Assembly: GCF_028769735.1 (NCBI RefSeq)
Contig: NC_088170.1
Coordinates: 55,895,585 to 55,959,584 of the forward strand
Source: Zonotrichia leucophrys gambelii
Taxonomy: Eukaryota; Chordata; Aves; Passeriformes; Passerellidae
Length of the DNA: 64,000 bases
Direction of reading: 5' to 3'
How positions within the stretch are numbered: position 1 is the stretch's first letter; each line of letters begins with the position of its first letter. The position numbers and the translations under genes were made by a program. The notes below the pieces were generated by a model, which made no database searches, was not told the origin of the DNA, and worked only from the letters and a program-made list of their open reading frames with translations. Below are positions 10,891 to 22,757 of this stretch, in pieces.

Positions 10891-13509
10891 TCCTAACTGG
10901 CAAAATGACCAGAAGTTCCACCTGGGAGAAAAGCCAGGATGTCCAGGAAGTATTTAGAGCTGAATCCAAGGCAAATATATGTCTTAATCCTACCTCCTTT
11001 TGGACTTTCTATCTGCTGAATGTTGCTGCATCCTGGGAGTTTGTAGCCACATCTGCTCTTTTCTATATCTTTTCTGTCTTTCTTACTTTTTCTTTCTTCT
11101 ATTTTCCTCTTCTCAGAATTTTTGAGTAACTTAAAATCAAAAGGGCTTAGAGTTTGCTAAGTTGAATGGGTTAATGCTTTGTAGGAGTGTTTCATGTTGA
11201 TTGCATGCTGCTCTAAATGTTTTTCCAAAGTTCTCTGATTTACTAAAATTGCCAGTAAAGTATTTTTTGCTGTTTTGACCTCTTAAGAATATCTTTTTGG
11301 TATTTTCTTGTGTGTCTAACTCAGAGTATATGAACAGCCAAAACCCCTTTGAAAAGCCCTGTTGAGTGAACTGTCTGGGGCCTCACCCATGGAGCTTACA
11401 CATTTCCACCAATATGCGTTGCAAAATTCAAACAAGAAAAGTAAATGAATGACAGCTGTGGTAAATACCGCACAATGCAAACTGCACTATTCTTGAATAG
11501 AAACTGTGGAAAATGCAAAATGCTGAAAGCTAGGAAATTCAAAGTTAACATGCTCAGCCTATCCTTAAGTTACTTTCTGCTTAAATAATCACAGTATCAT
11601 TACCACTAGGAGTGCCATGGGCAAATTCAATCAATCAAAGTCACAGAAAAGCTTTGAAACAATCTAATCAGTCCAAGGCTTCCACTGTAACATTTCCACT
11701 ACAGGCTTCAAATGTAAATTATTTCCTTTCTGTAAAGTAATATTCGCTCCTGCTTTCTTCTTATAGAGCCTAAGGGGCAGGACAAAGAAAAACCTGTATT
11801 ATTTGAAATACAGGCTAATAAAGTATGTGGCTCTAACATCTTGACAGCCTAAGTCACATTATAGGCAGAAAAGAGATGGAGAAAAAAAGAGATGAAGATG
11901 TACAGCAGACCTACCTGGGATATGTACATTATGAAATAACTGAAGTAAAGTTAAAGAAAATAGAAATCCAGCTTTTGTTAGAGGTGACTGGTCAGTCGAC
12001 ATAATATTTCTCTAAAAAGAAGGTTTTTAAAAAATATTTTTATTTTGCAGTTTATGAATCTTTGTTTCTTAGCTGAAATTCAGTTTCTAAGCAATAGCTA
12101 TGAAAATTGGAGTGTTATGAGAAAAGCCAAATTTAGATATTTTTACTCAAAATCATATTTAAAATACATCACTGTGTTTCCTCATAGAAATGTAAATCTT
12201 GTTAAGAAATTTGAATGATCACATAAAATGTAAAAAAACCTGCTTTTGGGAGAAGTAGATTTGAGCCAGCATGTTGGTCTGTTGCACAAAGATGAAGGAC
12301 AAAATCACCATTTTATTTGTAACAAAGACAATTTAAAGCTTTGTTGAGGATTTAATTATCACTATACTTGATCTTTTCCCTGAAGGAAAAAAACAGATGA
12401 AGCTTATATGTGTCTGATAAATTGACCCTGAAGACAACAGGCAGAGTACAGAGGCTTGGTTAATCTAGAGTGGTTTCCTTTGCTGTCTGTCTCCAAGATT
12501 ATTCTTCCCTGAAAACACTGACCTCCCAACTTGGCCTTCTCAAAAGCTTTCCTTGAAATTTAACTTTTTGTTTGGCACAAAGTAGTTTTTGCTAGACTGG
12601 TAGGAGTGTTAGTGTGTTAGCCTGCTTTCCTGCTCTTAAAGTGTTTTTCTCCAATAGCCATTAACCCACCTATTTGTAATTAAAATAATGAGAACCAATT
12701 CACCACCAAAAACCATTTCATGGTGTTTACAATTGAGATGAAATCTAGAAATTGTGAGACAGAGAACAATGTGAGAAAAGCAAGAGATTAAAGCTGTGTG
12801 AAACAGAGGTAAGCAAATGTCTACGTTTCAAACAGTTGGAGTTATTTTCCACTGTCTAAGGAAAAATGGTATAACCAAGAAAGACAGATGACAAAATATA
12901 AACTTTTGTGGGTTTTGTTTCCTTTTTTTTCTGTGAACATTGCCAGATAAATACTAGAATTACAAATTAAAAATTCAATAACAGAGGAAAATGTGTTTTA
13001 CATTGGCCAGGAGTCACATCCAGAACTGTTGTATATTGAGTGTTGCGTCACAATGAAATGTAAACATCAGTAGCTGCGAAAAGCTGTTTTCTGTTGCATG
13101 TGAGTGTGAGCTTGTATTTGCATCCAAATCAGAACTCTCAAACTTAAATCAAGCCTGGATCCAGGCAGCCTTGTGACAAGGTTCAGGCCTTAGAGGGAAA
13201 GGACTCCGTTCCACTTGTCAGTTTAGGCCATTATGGTATGGACATAAATGTAGTGTACTTTTCCAGTTTCTGGGAAACCCTACTACAGCTTTTGAAATTC
13301 ACTTTTCCTTGGATAATATAAGTCAGACAAGTTGTTCAGGGTCACAGTGGCCACTTTCTGCATAGCAGTGGTCCACAGGCTGGCGTTCTTGAAGACCACT
13401 TAGGTGGGGCAGGCCCATCAGGACCAGGCTTGGGTCTCAGAGCACTGTGGGATTATGGCCACTGGGCATTTGAGGAGCTCTTCGCTTCTCAACAAGTCAA
13501 TATGTTTTT
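10891..13509. other. Non-coding stretch, nothing recognised
   Basis: Ordinary AT-rich sequence. The open frame at 10794-11129 runs out of the GC-rich island and ends in a pyrimidine-rich, hydrophobic-looking tail without a domain. No retroelement motif was recognised. Confidence 0.6.
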
Positions 13510-13515
13510 GGTAAG
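13510..13515. repeat. Left target-site duplication of the solo LTR
   Basis: GGTAAG, identical to 13903-13908, immediately precedes the terminal TG of the LTR. Confidence 0.88.
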
Positions 13516-13902
13516 TGTCACAGACACATTTTATGAAAGATCCTTTCCTTAGGATTTTTTCTCCTGAGAAGCTGAGAGGCCTCAGGAACAAAAATGTAAA
13601 CAATGGTTATCTGCTGCTGTGGAATGCAACAAGTGCATCTGTGATTGGTCTCATGTGCTCGTTTCTAATTAAGGGCCAATCACAGTGAGCTGGCTTGGAC
13701 TCTATCCGAGACATAAGCTTTCGTTATCATTCTCTTCCTCTCTGTTTTTAGCTAGCCTTCTGATGAAATCCTTTCTTCTATTCTTTTAGTATAGTTTTAA
13801 TATAATATATATCATAAAATAATAAATCATCCTTCTGAAACATGGAGTCAGATCCTTCCTTGTCTCTTCCCTCATCCTCGGACCCCTGTGAACACTGTTG
13901 CA
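13516..13902 (+). mobile_element. Solo LTR of a songbird endogenous retrovirus, perfect 6-bp target duplication
   Basis: A 387-bp block starts with TGTCACAGAC at 13516 and ends with TTGCA at 13902. It is bounded on both sides by an exact GGTAAG (13510-13515 and 13903-13908). Inside, two CCAAT boxes face each other as a 10-bp inverted repeat (13639-13648 and 13676-13685). An AT-rich promoter-like tract and an AATAAA-type poly(A) signal lie near 13805-13825. This order places the LTR on the plus strand. A 6-bp duplication is usual for ERV2/ERVK-type elements. I recall near-identical copies as abundant in songbird genomes. No gag, pol or env remains, so the provirus was probably lost by recombination between its two LTRs. 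The exact duplication suggests a fairly young insertion. Confidence 0.9.
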
Positions 13903-13908
13903 GGTAAG
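13903..13908. repeat. Right target-site duplication of the solo LTR
   Basis: GGTAAG, identical to 13510-13515, immediately follows the terminal CA of the LTR. Confidence 0.88.
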
Positions 13909-15289
13909 GGCAAATCATTTTAGGCGCTGCAGTTCTGAATGTGTCAAAGTTACACTGCCAGTAACAAGGGGAATTTTGATGGCAGCTGTAGCAACTTGCA
14001 GAAATTACTCTTATCAGGATACAGAATTTTCAGGCACAGCTAGCAGCTAGGAAGGCAAGAACTCTTTTCTCTTCTGGCTTTACTCCTTCCAGTGTGGTTT
14101 CCACTGCTGGCCAGTGCCAGAGTTGTGCTACAGAATTTGTGAATCAAGAGTAAGATGGAAGATAATTTTATGTGTGTTGTGATCTGCTCTTTCTTTCCTA
14201 TTCTGAGTCTAGACTTTCTATTTTACATTTTTCTGATTTTCCTTGCTTTTGAGATCTACAGTTTTCTGACTCAGCTTAAAATTTGCGCCCACTTTCACTT
14301 CTTTCTTGTGTTTTTTTCTTTTTTTGGGGTGGGATTGCTTTCCATTACTGTGAGCTTATTTCAGTTCTTCCTCTCTGTTTTCTGCATGCTTGTGTCCTTT
14401 CTCTATTTGTTTGTTTGCAGGTCCTACTGATCTGAGGCTCCAAGCATGCAGCAGAGCAGGTGAAAGATTACTATTATCTTCTCTTCTTTATCTGTATTTC
14501 TGTACTAACTGTTAGATTATGAACTGCTATAATTAGGCAATAGACTGTGTTAAGTACATCAAATACTTTCTTGTTAAAGGAAACCATTGAGTCCTTTGTT
14601 AATTCTTACAAATTTCTTGTCTGCCTTCACCAGAGCTGTCACATTTTATAGATTATATCTAAGTGTCCCAGCCAGAACAAGATTTTCATCTATTTTACAT
14701 ATATTTTACATAATTTTACATAAAACTTCATTTTTACATATAATTTGCTATATCAGGTATAATCTCCTATGCCTTTAATTCTGTGCCCAAAGGCTTAATA
14801 AGTGAAAAAGACACCCTTTATGCCATTCATTATTCAGAATACCATTATGACACCCACTATTTGTAGTGGTGCTCTGTTGTGAGAGAGCTAAAATCAGCAA
14901 AATTATGATTTCCTTGTCAGCAGTGCTTGGCTGCTGGGCTAGTTTTCTTCAAAGAGAACACAATGGAATTCACTTGCATTGCAGGTCAGGATAAAAGGAT
15001 TTACCACCATGCTGCAAATCTTGTTGTTATGCATAATTACTTTCTTTTTTTTTTTATTGTTCATGTTTTATTAGAATAAAGGAAGAGAATGAGTGCCCTA
15101 ATGCCTGAGTATTTGGGAAAAGTGTCACTGAAATCAACTCCTGGCCAGACAGGTTAGAACATAATGAGACTTCAGGTGTTTGTTGTCCTCCTCTGCCCCA
15201 TCTGCCTCGGGAGATGAAAGTGCATAGATGCACATTACGAGACATAAATGGTACCAGCCAATGACTTTTGATCCATCTAGGTGACAATG
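13909..15289. other. Non-coding stretch, nothing recognised
   Basis: AT-rich sequence with a T-rich, hydrophobic-looking 91-codon open frame (14155-14430) that is compositional noise, and a T-run at about 15044-15055. A 77-codon minus-strand frame (15054-15287) has no recognised domain. Confidence 0.55.
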
Positions 15290-15480
15290 AAGCTGCAAGG
15301 TGTTTAGATCAATGAAAACAATCTATTAAATGACAAAGATATCACAGATGGCCAGATCAATTAAGGGCAATCAATTAAATATCTAAGGGAACACAGGCGG
15401 GATGGATAAATTAATAGCGCAAATAAATCAAATATTCATGATGCTCGTGAAGAATATAACCTGAGATGATAATCATGGGG
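15290..15480. promoter_or_regulatory. Candidate conserved non-coding element
   Basis: The stretch is low in simple repeats and dense in sites of the kind found in developmental enhancers. These include repeated ATCAATTA/AATTAA homeodomain-type cores, an E-box CAGATG, a GATATC-adjacent CACAGATGG, and an octamer-like ATTCAT. It does not resemble a retroelement and has no open frame. The call rests on texture only; conservation across birds or other vertebrates has not been tested. Confidence 0.3.
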
Positions 15481-17174
15481 TAGGTGTCAGTGGGTGTAGT
15501 GTTTGGAGTGATGACTGTGTGGAATCTGGTGCATTTGGGGGAGTCTGTTATGCTCCCTGCTCTACTCCATGGAGTTATTACTTCTACATTTTGCTATGCT
15601 ATCATTCAGCTCTGCTGCCAGTCTTAGATTTGTTGCTGTTGATTTTTGCCCTTGGTGAGGTTTTATTTTGAGAACCTGCAGGTATGAAGAACTTAAATAC
15701 CAATGTGCAGAGACCATGTGAGTTTATAACAAATGGTAGAATGAACATTTAGCAAAAATAAGTTTATTTTGTTTTAGATTCCCTCTCATGTGAATCTAAT
15801 TTATCATGTGGAATTCTCTGCTGACACTGTAAATCTACACACTGCCTTTGTTCATGTATAGGGGTGTGTTTATGTACAGAAAAATCTAAAATACAGGAAC
15901 TTTGAATTATGTGAGAAGTGATGCCCCTTGGAAGTCACTCTTACACATAATTCAGCTCATAATTCATCCTGCTAGTACAGAGGTCATATTTCTGCACAAC
16001 CAGCAATTTTAAATGGAGAAGCATGGCTTGATTTTTATTTTTTAAGAATCAAAGAATTAAAATTGTATTCTTTCACAAATCTCATGTTGCTTTTTCAAAC
16101 AAAATCCTACCACTAGCATTCCAAATGTAGCTTTTCCAGTAACTTCACTTCCTAATTTCAGTTTTACTCTGTTTTTCTTTGAATATCTGCAGCATTGTAA
16201 CTTTCCGTGGCAATGTTAATCTTGGACAAAAGTGCTTCTACATTGAAATCCAGATAAACATAATAAGTGTAAGATCTATTTGTCTCCATCTAATTTATAT
16301 GATCTTCCTAATTCAGGCTTAAATTACCTGAAAGCCCCAATCAAGTAATTGGTGTATTTCTAAATACCAGAATATTTAGAAGTGGGTAATGAGCACTGGA
16401 AGAAAAGAGAAACTTTTAAATGACTAGTGATCCTGTGCCAGCAAATTCAAATAATCTGATGTCTGCAAAGATGAACAGTGGAAACTGAAAAATAAGAACA
16501 GTGTGGCTTCTGATGGTAAAATAATGTGAAACTTAAGGGAATTTTTGTGAGAGTCAATGAGAATATTTAGGAAATTTTGTGCACTACTTGGGATGAGAGA
16601 GGAAGGTGGATCTTCTTGTGCAGTTTCTAAGTAATCACTCTATGAATAAAACACATCACATTCAAACTGTCATCATGGGACATTGATTACTGCAGTTTTC
16701 TCAGGAAAATTCAGGCTTAAAATGGTGATGTTCCTCATTGTATAAAATAGAGTGGAAGCAAATTAACTACATTCAGACCTGTGGCCCTAGTCTCTGTCAG
16801 AGGGACTGTTTTTTTTTTTTTTATTTCCCATTCAAGTGGACAGGACCTTTCCAGATGTATTATACAATAGTATTTGAATACTGCTTCAGTAAAAGATTAA
16901 CCAATTGAGATAGAGCACTGACATATTGCCCTGCTGAATTTAAAAGCTCAGAAAAGTTAAAATTTCTGCTTGCTTTCTCATTTCCTTTTATATTCTCTGA
17001 AGAAGTACTGCTATAGAACAGCTCCATACTTTTCTTCTAACTACCTGTATCTACTATAAGAAATCTTTTCTGGAAAGTGTTAAAGATAATTGCTAAGATA
17101 CAGTGATAAACCCTTGCAGTCCTGCTCTGTACTTGTCCAATCTGACTTTTTGCCATTTATTTAACAGTAGTTAT
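15481..17174. other. Non-coding stretch, nothing recognised
   Basis: AT-rich sequence with one T-run at about 16810-16822. No open frame of interest and no retroelement motif was seen. Confidence 0.6.
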
Positions 17175-17360
17175 ATAGCCTTGACATTTTCAAAGCTCTA
17201 TACGAGCACAAACTAATTAATCTTTAGTTTGCCTTTGAGGTAGGTGAGTCAGTATTCTCTCTTTTTTCACAGATATTACAGTCGGAGCAGAGGAAGTACA
17301 TGAGTAGCCTGAAGTCCTACAGAAAATTGGTGTCAAACCCAGCATTTTAACTTGGGCCCT
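17175..17360 (-). mobile_element. MIR-like (CORE-SINE) fossil
   Basis: Read on the plus strand, the segment follows the order of a reverse-oriented MIR element. TTTGAGGTAGGTGAGTCAGT matches the TGTGAGGTAGGTA block. TTTTTTCACAGATATTACAG matches the TTTTACAGATGGGGAAACTG block. AGTAGCCTGAAGTCCTACAG matches the core ACTTGCCCAAGGTCACACAG block. TCAAACCCAGC matches the end of the tRNA-derived head, AGAACCCAGC. Many substitutions separate each block from the consensus I remember, as expected of an insertion from early amniote times. The alignment is by eye. Confidence 0.55.
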
Positions 17361-19532
17361 TTTGGAAGAGAGGGTGCTTAACCCTGGAAGGTTTCTACTT
17401 TCCCAAGGCAGCTTTCTGTGTGCTGAGTTATATTTGCATTACTGGCTGAAATAACCAATCTGATCGCAGAGTGAAGTTCTGCAGTTGCTTTTCTACAGTA
17501 TCTGTCACGCAGTTTTGAAGGGGCAACAAAGATAATAATTGTATGAAAGCTCTCTTGTGATACTCTGTTTCTGTACTGGATGCTATCTCTTGCTTTTGTA
17601 CAGAACTCAAGCCAACATCTGCATTCTCCTCATTCCCTCTCCTCGCAGTGGGGGATAAAGGAAGGCTCAGTTCAGCAGCTGCTGCTCTCTTGTCATTATA
17701 TTGCAAACAATAAAGAAATTATGCTCATACTGGTTACTTTAATTCTACATATTCTTCTCTGCAGACAAAGAAGCCTATCCTTCATTGTTAGAATGATGCA
17801 TTACATATTCCATGCAATATTTAAGAATGCATATCCATAAAAAAACACCTGCTCTATCTCACGCTGTCTCAGTTTAAAATGAGGAGATGCTTTCTGACTC
17901 TGCCACTGTCCAGTCTGTTTTCATAATTACTGTACTGAAGAGAAGTCTCAGAGAATCTTTATATTCACTAGTAAATAAAAGGATACTACTAGTATCTCAC
18001 ATCTTCATTGAATAATAGTGATATAGTGACATAGTGAAAATTATCTAAGGATTTTAATTTGAAAACAACAAAACTCAATTTGTTATTCAGAGGTTGAGTC
18101 TTTGTACATTTATGATAAGGCTGAATAGAAAAGCTTCAGTCCTATATTAGGTGCTCTCACTTTATTTTTGGCAAGGAGTATATATCTATATCTGTAGATA
18201 AATATATTTTTTCTTGGAAAACCGTGAGGACCTTGCCATCACTTCCCTAGTGCTATTATGTCAATAATTTAAAGAAACCCTTTAAACACATGTCAACAAT
18301 GGTCAAGGTCTGGCACTCTACATTGTGCTAATTTATCTGAATACCAACATAATATCTGATTTTATTTCCCTATCTTTTTCTCTCTTGTATGTATCATAGA
18401 ACTGTATACAGCCTGATACAGGCCCTTGAAACAGAAAGTCTTCTAAAATTCAGTCCTGTATTAATCATCATAGAGAGCTCCTTACATCTTTACAACCTAT
18501 GATTCAAGCTTATTTCAGTTGAAGATGAAACATAGTTCATCCAACTGATTTTAATAAGAATACTTTAGGGTTATGTAGTACTACACACAAGAAATTCGGG
18601 AATCAGAATATCAGTTGCTAAATGTAATTTCCATATGAGCAAACACCATTCGCATTTTCTAAATAAGTTTTTTAACTCAACAGTTCCTACTTATTTATTC
18701 AACCAGAAAAGTTAGGTGATAAACCAGTCTCTGACAGATGAGCAGAATCTTCCCTTTGCTTTTAAGTCTCTGATTGTTTCTTTTTATTTAGATTTTCATT
18801 GAAATCTTCTGCCAAAATGCATGGGGAATAAAAAAATCATACATGTAATTCTTCATCTGAATTATCTTTTGAGTGTAAGCAAGCTTCCATGGAAACTCTA
18901 TTTCATTCTTACAGAAGTTAATGTTTCTTGATAATGAACTGTGAAATAAGAAGTGATTGGAAACAATACATCAAGGAATAAAGAAACAGTGCCTGTACTG
19001 CTCTCCAGCTCCCTAGGTGGAATATCTCTGAAGTCTAAGATAAGAAATGCTTTCAGCAGCTCCAAAATAAATAGTCTTCCTAGTCTGTACTCAAGGTCAA
19101 AATTCCTCTGTTCCTACTTCTCTTTGTTAATTCTTGTTTTTAGTAAGATTAAAATGTTTTGTCACATAATCTTGATACCTTTAAGGTAAATAAAGTTTCC
19201 TTTTCATTGTGCAGGGATTTTTTTTCCTCTTTCAAGATGATTAGTGAAGTGCACAATAGCTAGATACGAAGTTACAGTCCAGTCACCAAGAATCTGTTCA
19301 TTTTTGTTAAGCCAAGGAGTATTTTGCATTGCCTGATTTTTGGACTGAAAGTCATTCCTTCATTTCGGAAATATCAGGTGGCTCTGAGGGTGGGACTGCA
19401 GAGCCATGAGTGAGACACTTCTGGGTTCATGAATAAACCATACAAGAGGAAAAATCTTCTAAGAGAGAGGTGTCAGGGAGAGGAACTTGCTGAAGGGTGT
19501 AGTGGAATCTCTCAGAATTGGTTGAGGATACT

Positions 19533-19534
<2 letters not shown>
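17361..19534. other. Non-coding stretch, nothing recognised
   Basis: No gene was recognised. A 92-codon minus-strand frame (17428-17706) and an 86-codon plus-strand frame (17580-17840) overlap each other without a domain. CTCAGTTTAAAATGAGGA near 17868-17886 faintly recalls a forward MIR core but is too short to call. Confidence 0.55.

Positions 19535-19566
<32 letters not shown>
19535..19566. repeat. Poly-T tract (32 T)
   Basis: An uninterrupted run of 32 T. No retropseudogene or target duplication was recognised beside it, so it is best taken as a simple repeat. Confidence 0.95.
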
Positions 19567-19573
<7 letters not shown>

Positions 19574-20817
19574 TTTTCAGTGGTGTTAGGGTTTTTATTG
19601 GTTGTTGTGGTTTTTTTCAGTTTCCTTTTTGCAGTTGGCTCTAGTTACTGACCTGCTGGTACATCCCTGCCTTCAAAAACAGATTTTTATTGGTCAGTTA
19701 TTTGGCCCAGCATTCACCCCCATCCCCTCTCTATCTTGGATCTGGAGGATGGAGACTGAGAGGGACTCCCATACGGAGAGGGAGGAGCTGCTTCTCACAC
19801 CTCTAATCAATGATGTGTGGAAGAGGAAACTGAATTTGAATTTATGTTTGCCATATGAGTGACCTATAAAAAAGTTTTCTTCAGCCTTTATCACAAGACA
19901 CGAACCAGAGAACATCAAATGAAATTACTAGAATGTCTCTAACTAGGATAAAAAACTAAATGTGTTTTCATCCAGAACAAAATATAACTAACTCATTGCC
20001 AGGAATGCTGTAAAATATACGGGATTCAAATCAATTTCTTATAATTAGTCAATCTAAAGACATTACCTTATCTCAGGAAATCAGTCTGAAGACTATGACA
20101 TTGGATTACCAGTGCTCATTCTGCAAATTTCATTTTTTTTTCTCAAGCACCCACTTTTGTCTCTTATCAGAAAGAGCATGTGGGATATAAGTCTCTATCT
20201 AACTGCTTCCTATATACCTGTTCTAGTCCCTACCACTGTGACTAATTAAGTGAAAAAACATGACTCAAGGAAGCAAGAGAGTTATGTCTAAATATACTTG
20301 TCTTATAAAGTTTGATTGAGATAAAAATGGCAGTGTGTCATACTGACTTTCATCCTTAAATTCTCGTTGTTTACTTTCTGTCATGAGTGGTCCAGCTTTA
20401 AAGTTGAGAAGTACAGCATTCCTTTTGTCTGACAGTCTAGAATGGGTCACTGAGTTGCTGAATGAAAAGCAACCAGGGCTTCCAACAATCTTTGTAGTCA
20501 AATGCAAACCAGTTTTTGTTGACAAGCTCTTCTTAAAATAGAGATTCACTGGTGATGAGAACACGTTTCTTCTTTTGAAATGAGTTCTACTCCAAAATGT
20601 CTTGAGAGAGTAAGTCCAGACAGGAAAGATTAATATCTCTGCTGCTCGTAGGTTTGAAGATTGCTGCCATTTCACAGCTGCTTGTCTCATCTTTAGCCAG
20701 AACAGTTTTGTCTATTTTATCTGAATCTCATTTCCTCTTTCTGTTTCTGCTACTTTTTCTTTCTTTGTAGAGAATCCTTCCCAAAAACAGTCTCTGGCAG
20801 GCTACAGAGTTGTATCC
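19567..20817. other. Non-coding stretch, nothing recognised
   Basis: The longest open frame is 141 codons on the minus strand (20265-20690), one of the longest in the window. Its translation has no recognisable domain, no signal peptide and no coiled coil, and no splice-site arrangement supports it, so I do not call it a gene. Confidence 0.5.
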
Positions 20818-21384
20818 TGTTGTGGTTTAATCTCAGCCAGCAACTAAGCCACACACAGACTCTCACTCGCTTCCTGCTCCAGTGGGATGTGAGAGAGAAT
20901 CAGAAGTGTAAAAGTGAGCAAACTTGTGGGTTGAGATAAATATAATTTAATAGGTATACCAAAAGCCACTCGCATAAGCAAAGCAAACAGAGAAATTAAC
21001 TCACCACGTCCCACAGGCAGACAAGGCTCCAGTGGGTGTAAAGGTGACCTGGGAAGACAAATGCCATCACTCCAGCATTCCCCCCTTTCTTCCTCCAGCT
21101 TTATATGATGAGCATGACAGCATATGGTATGGAATATCCCCTGGCTGAGTTAGGGTCAGCTGCACCAATGCCACCTCCCAAATTCTTTACATCCCCAACC
21201 TACTCACTGGTGGGGTGAAGTAAGAATCAGAAAGAGCCTTGACTCTGTGAAAGCACTGCTCAGCAACATTAAAAATATCTCTGCATTATCCATACTCTTT
21301 TCATCTCTTTTCATCACAAATCCAAAACATAACCCGCACCAACTACTGTGAAGAATATTAACTCTACACCAGCCAAAACCAGCA
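20818..21384 (-). mobile_element. ERV LTR, probably ERVL-type, solo
   Basis: This 567-bp block matches an LTR that I recall as widespread in birds. On the minus strand it begins TGCTGGTTTTGGCTGG at 21384 and ends GGTTTAAACCACAACA-like at 20818 (here GATTAAACCACAACA), giving TG...CA ends. The minus strand holds the highly typical block GGGATATTCCATACCATATG, followed by a TATA box (CATATAAAG, near 21101-21109) and an ATTAAA poly(A) signal at 20946-20951. The GTGGGATG and CTCAACCCACAAG blocks near the 3' end are also characteristic. No internal retroviral sequence is attached. The flanks (TATCC and GAGCT) do not form a duplication, unlike at 13510-13908, so the insertion is older or its ends were rearranged. 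Confidence 0.85.
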
Positions 21385-22710
21385 GAGCTCTTTTGCTCTT
21401 ACTCACATGTTCATGCTCTAACACAATTATTTTTAAGGACTGGCACTTAACAACATAGCCACTCATGAAAAGAAATAGTTGTGAAAGCAAAGGTATAGTG
21501 TCAATCTCCACAATACTTCTGCTATTCTAAGACCTCATATATTGCTTCCAAATAAAATCCAGAAAACTGGAACTGGTACATACCATGTCAGCAAAGGAGG
21601 AGCAGGCGTTCATTCTGTTTTCCCAAAGATTAGAAATATTTTTTGTTCATCTACTTGTTTTTATTTAGTTTAGGAACATCCTACTTTCCAGACAATAAAA
21701 GTGAGAACCCCTCCAGCTCTTCTTAGCTGGGATTATGCAAAACAGGTGTAATACTGGGAATCTGTTTAACAGTGGCTTGTTTGCGACATTTTCTGGGAAT
21801 TTTTTTATAGTAAAGATTTAGGTTATTTCAAATTTTAAAATTACAAGACTTCCAAGTGATGAAGTAAGTCAGTCTGTGAGCTCTCCTATTGCCGTTAAAA
21901 AGGTGAGAAACGTTGATAAGGTGGATTTGATCCAACACTGTCAGAATGCTTACACAAATGCAAGGCTTCTTTCAACAAAATGTTTGCTTGTTGTTGTTAA
22001 ATAGCTAATTTCCCCTTTTCATTTAAACCCCTCATAGATCTTTGTATTTCCCTGTGCTGCTGAGTTTATGGATCTATACTAGGCATAGGTTTGACATTTT
22101 CACCCAGGCTGATATATTGATAATGACCTTTATTTGGGTACAGTTATATAAAAGAACAGTTACCAATATTGTTATACTGGAAAAAACATGGGTATGAGAG
22201 TAACACTGAAAAAAAGCAGATTTTTTTCTTTTAACATTATTTTTAGCACTATAATATTATGCTAATATTCATAAGTCCCTATATTTACGCATAGACAACT
22301 TCAGCTGCATATAGTTTGATAAAGTTTTCTGTTTTTTTTTCTTAAATTTTAATTTTCTGTGTACAGTCTGTAAATGTCTTGGCCAAGGACCAATCACTTC
22401 AAGGACTTTAAATGTCTACTGTAAGACAACTGTGCTGTATCTTACCCTCCTTATGATGCTCAACACTGGGCTGTTACAACAAGACTGATGGAAAGGCAAG
22501 CCCAAGAAAACTGCATCCACACGTTCCAGTACTGTCTTGGAGTGTCATTTGTAATTTGTTCTAAAGATTATATTTCTAGTAGTTTACTTGTGGACAAATT
22601 TGAAGTCTTTGTAAAGTCATGTCATGTTACTCTGCTGTAGAAGATTTTTATGATTCTGGGTTCACAGTGAGGATATTTATTCTCTTGGTAATGATATATA
22701 TTTCTAGAAA

Positions 22711-22711
<1 letters not shown>
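21385..22711. other. Non-coding stretch, nothing recognised
   Basis: AT-rich sequence with short T-runs. No retroelement motif and no open frame of interest was seen. Confidence 0.55.
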
Positions 22712-22756
<45 letters not shown>

Positions 22757-22757
22757 T
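22712..22757. repeat. (TA)n microsatellite followed by a T-run
   Basis: About 18 TA units (22712-22748) run directly into ten T (22748-22757). The 64-codon open frame across it reads the repeat as alternating Ile and Tyr and is an artefact. Confidence 0.95.

Noticed and set aside
19535..19566. Poly-T as the tail of a processed pseudogene on the minus strand
   Set aside because: No coding-like sequence or target duplication was recognised beside it.
20265..20690. 141-codon open frame on the minus strand
   Set aside because: No recognisable domain, no splice-site pair, and no composition distinct from neighbouring non-coding DNA.
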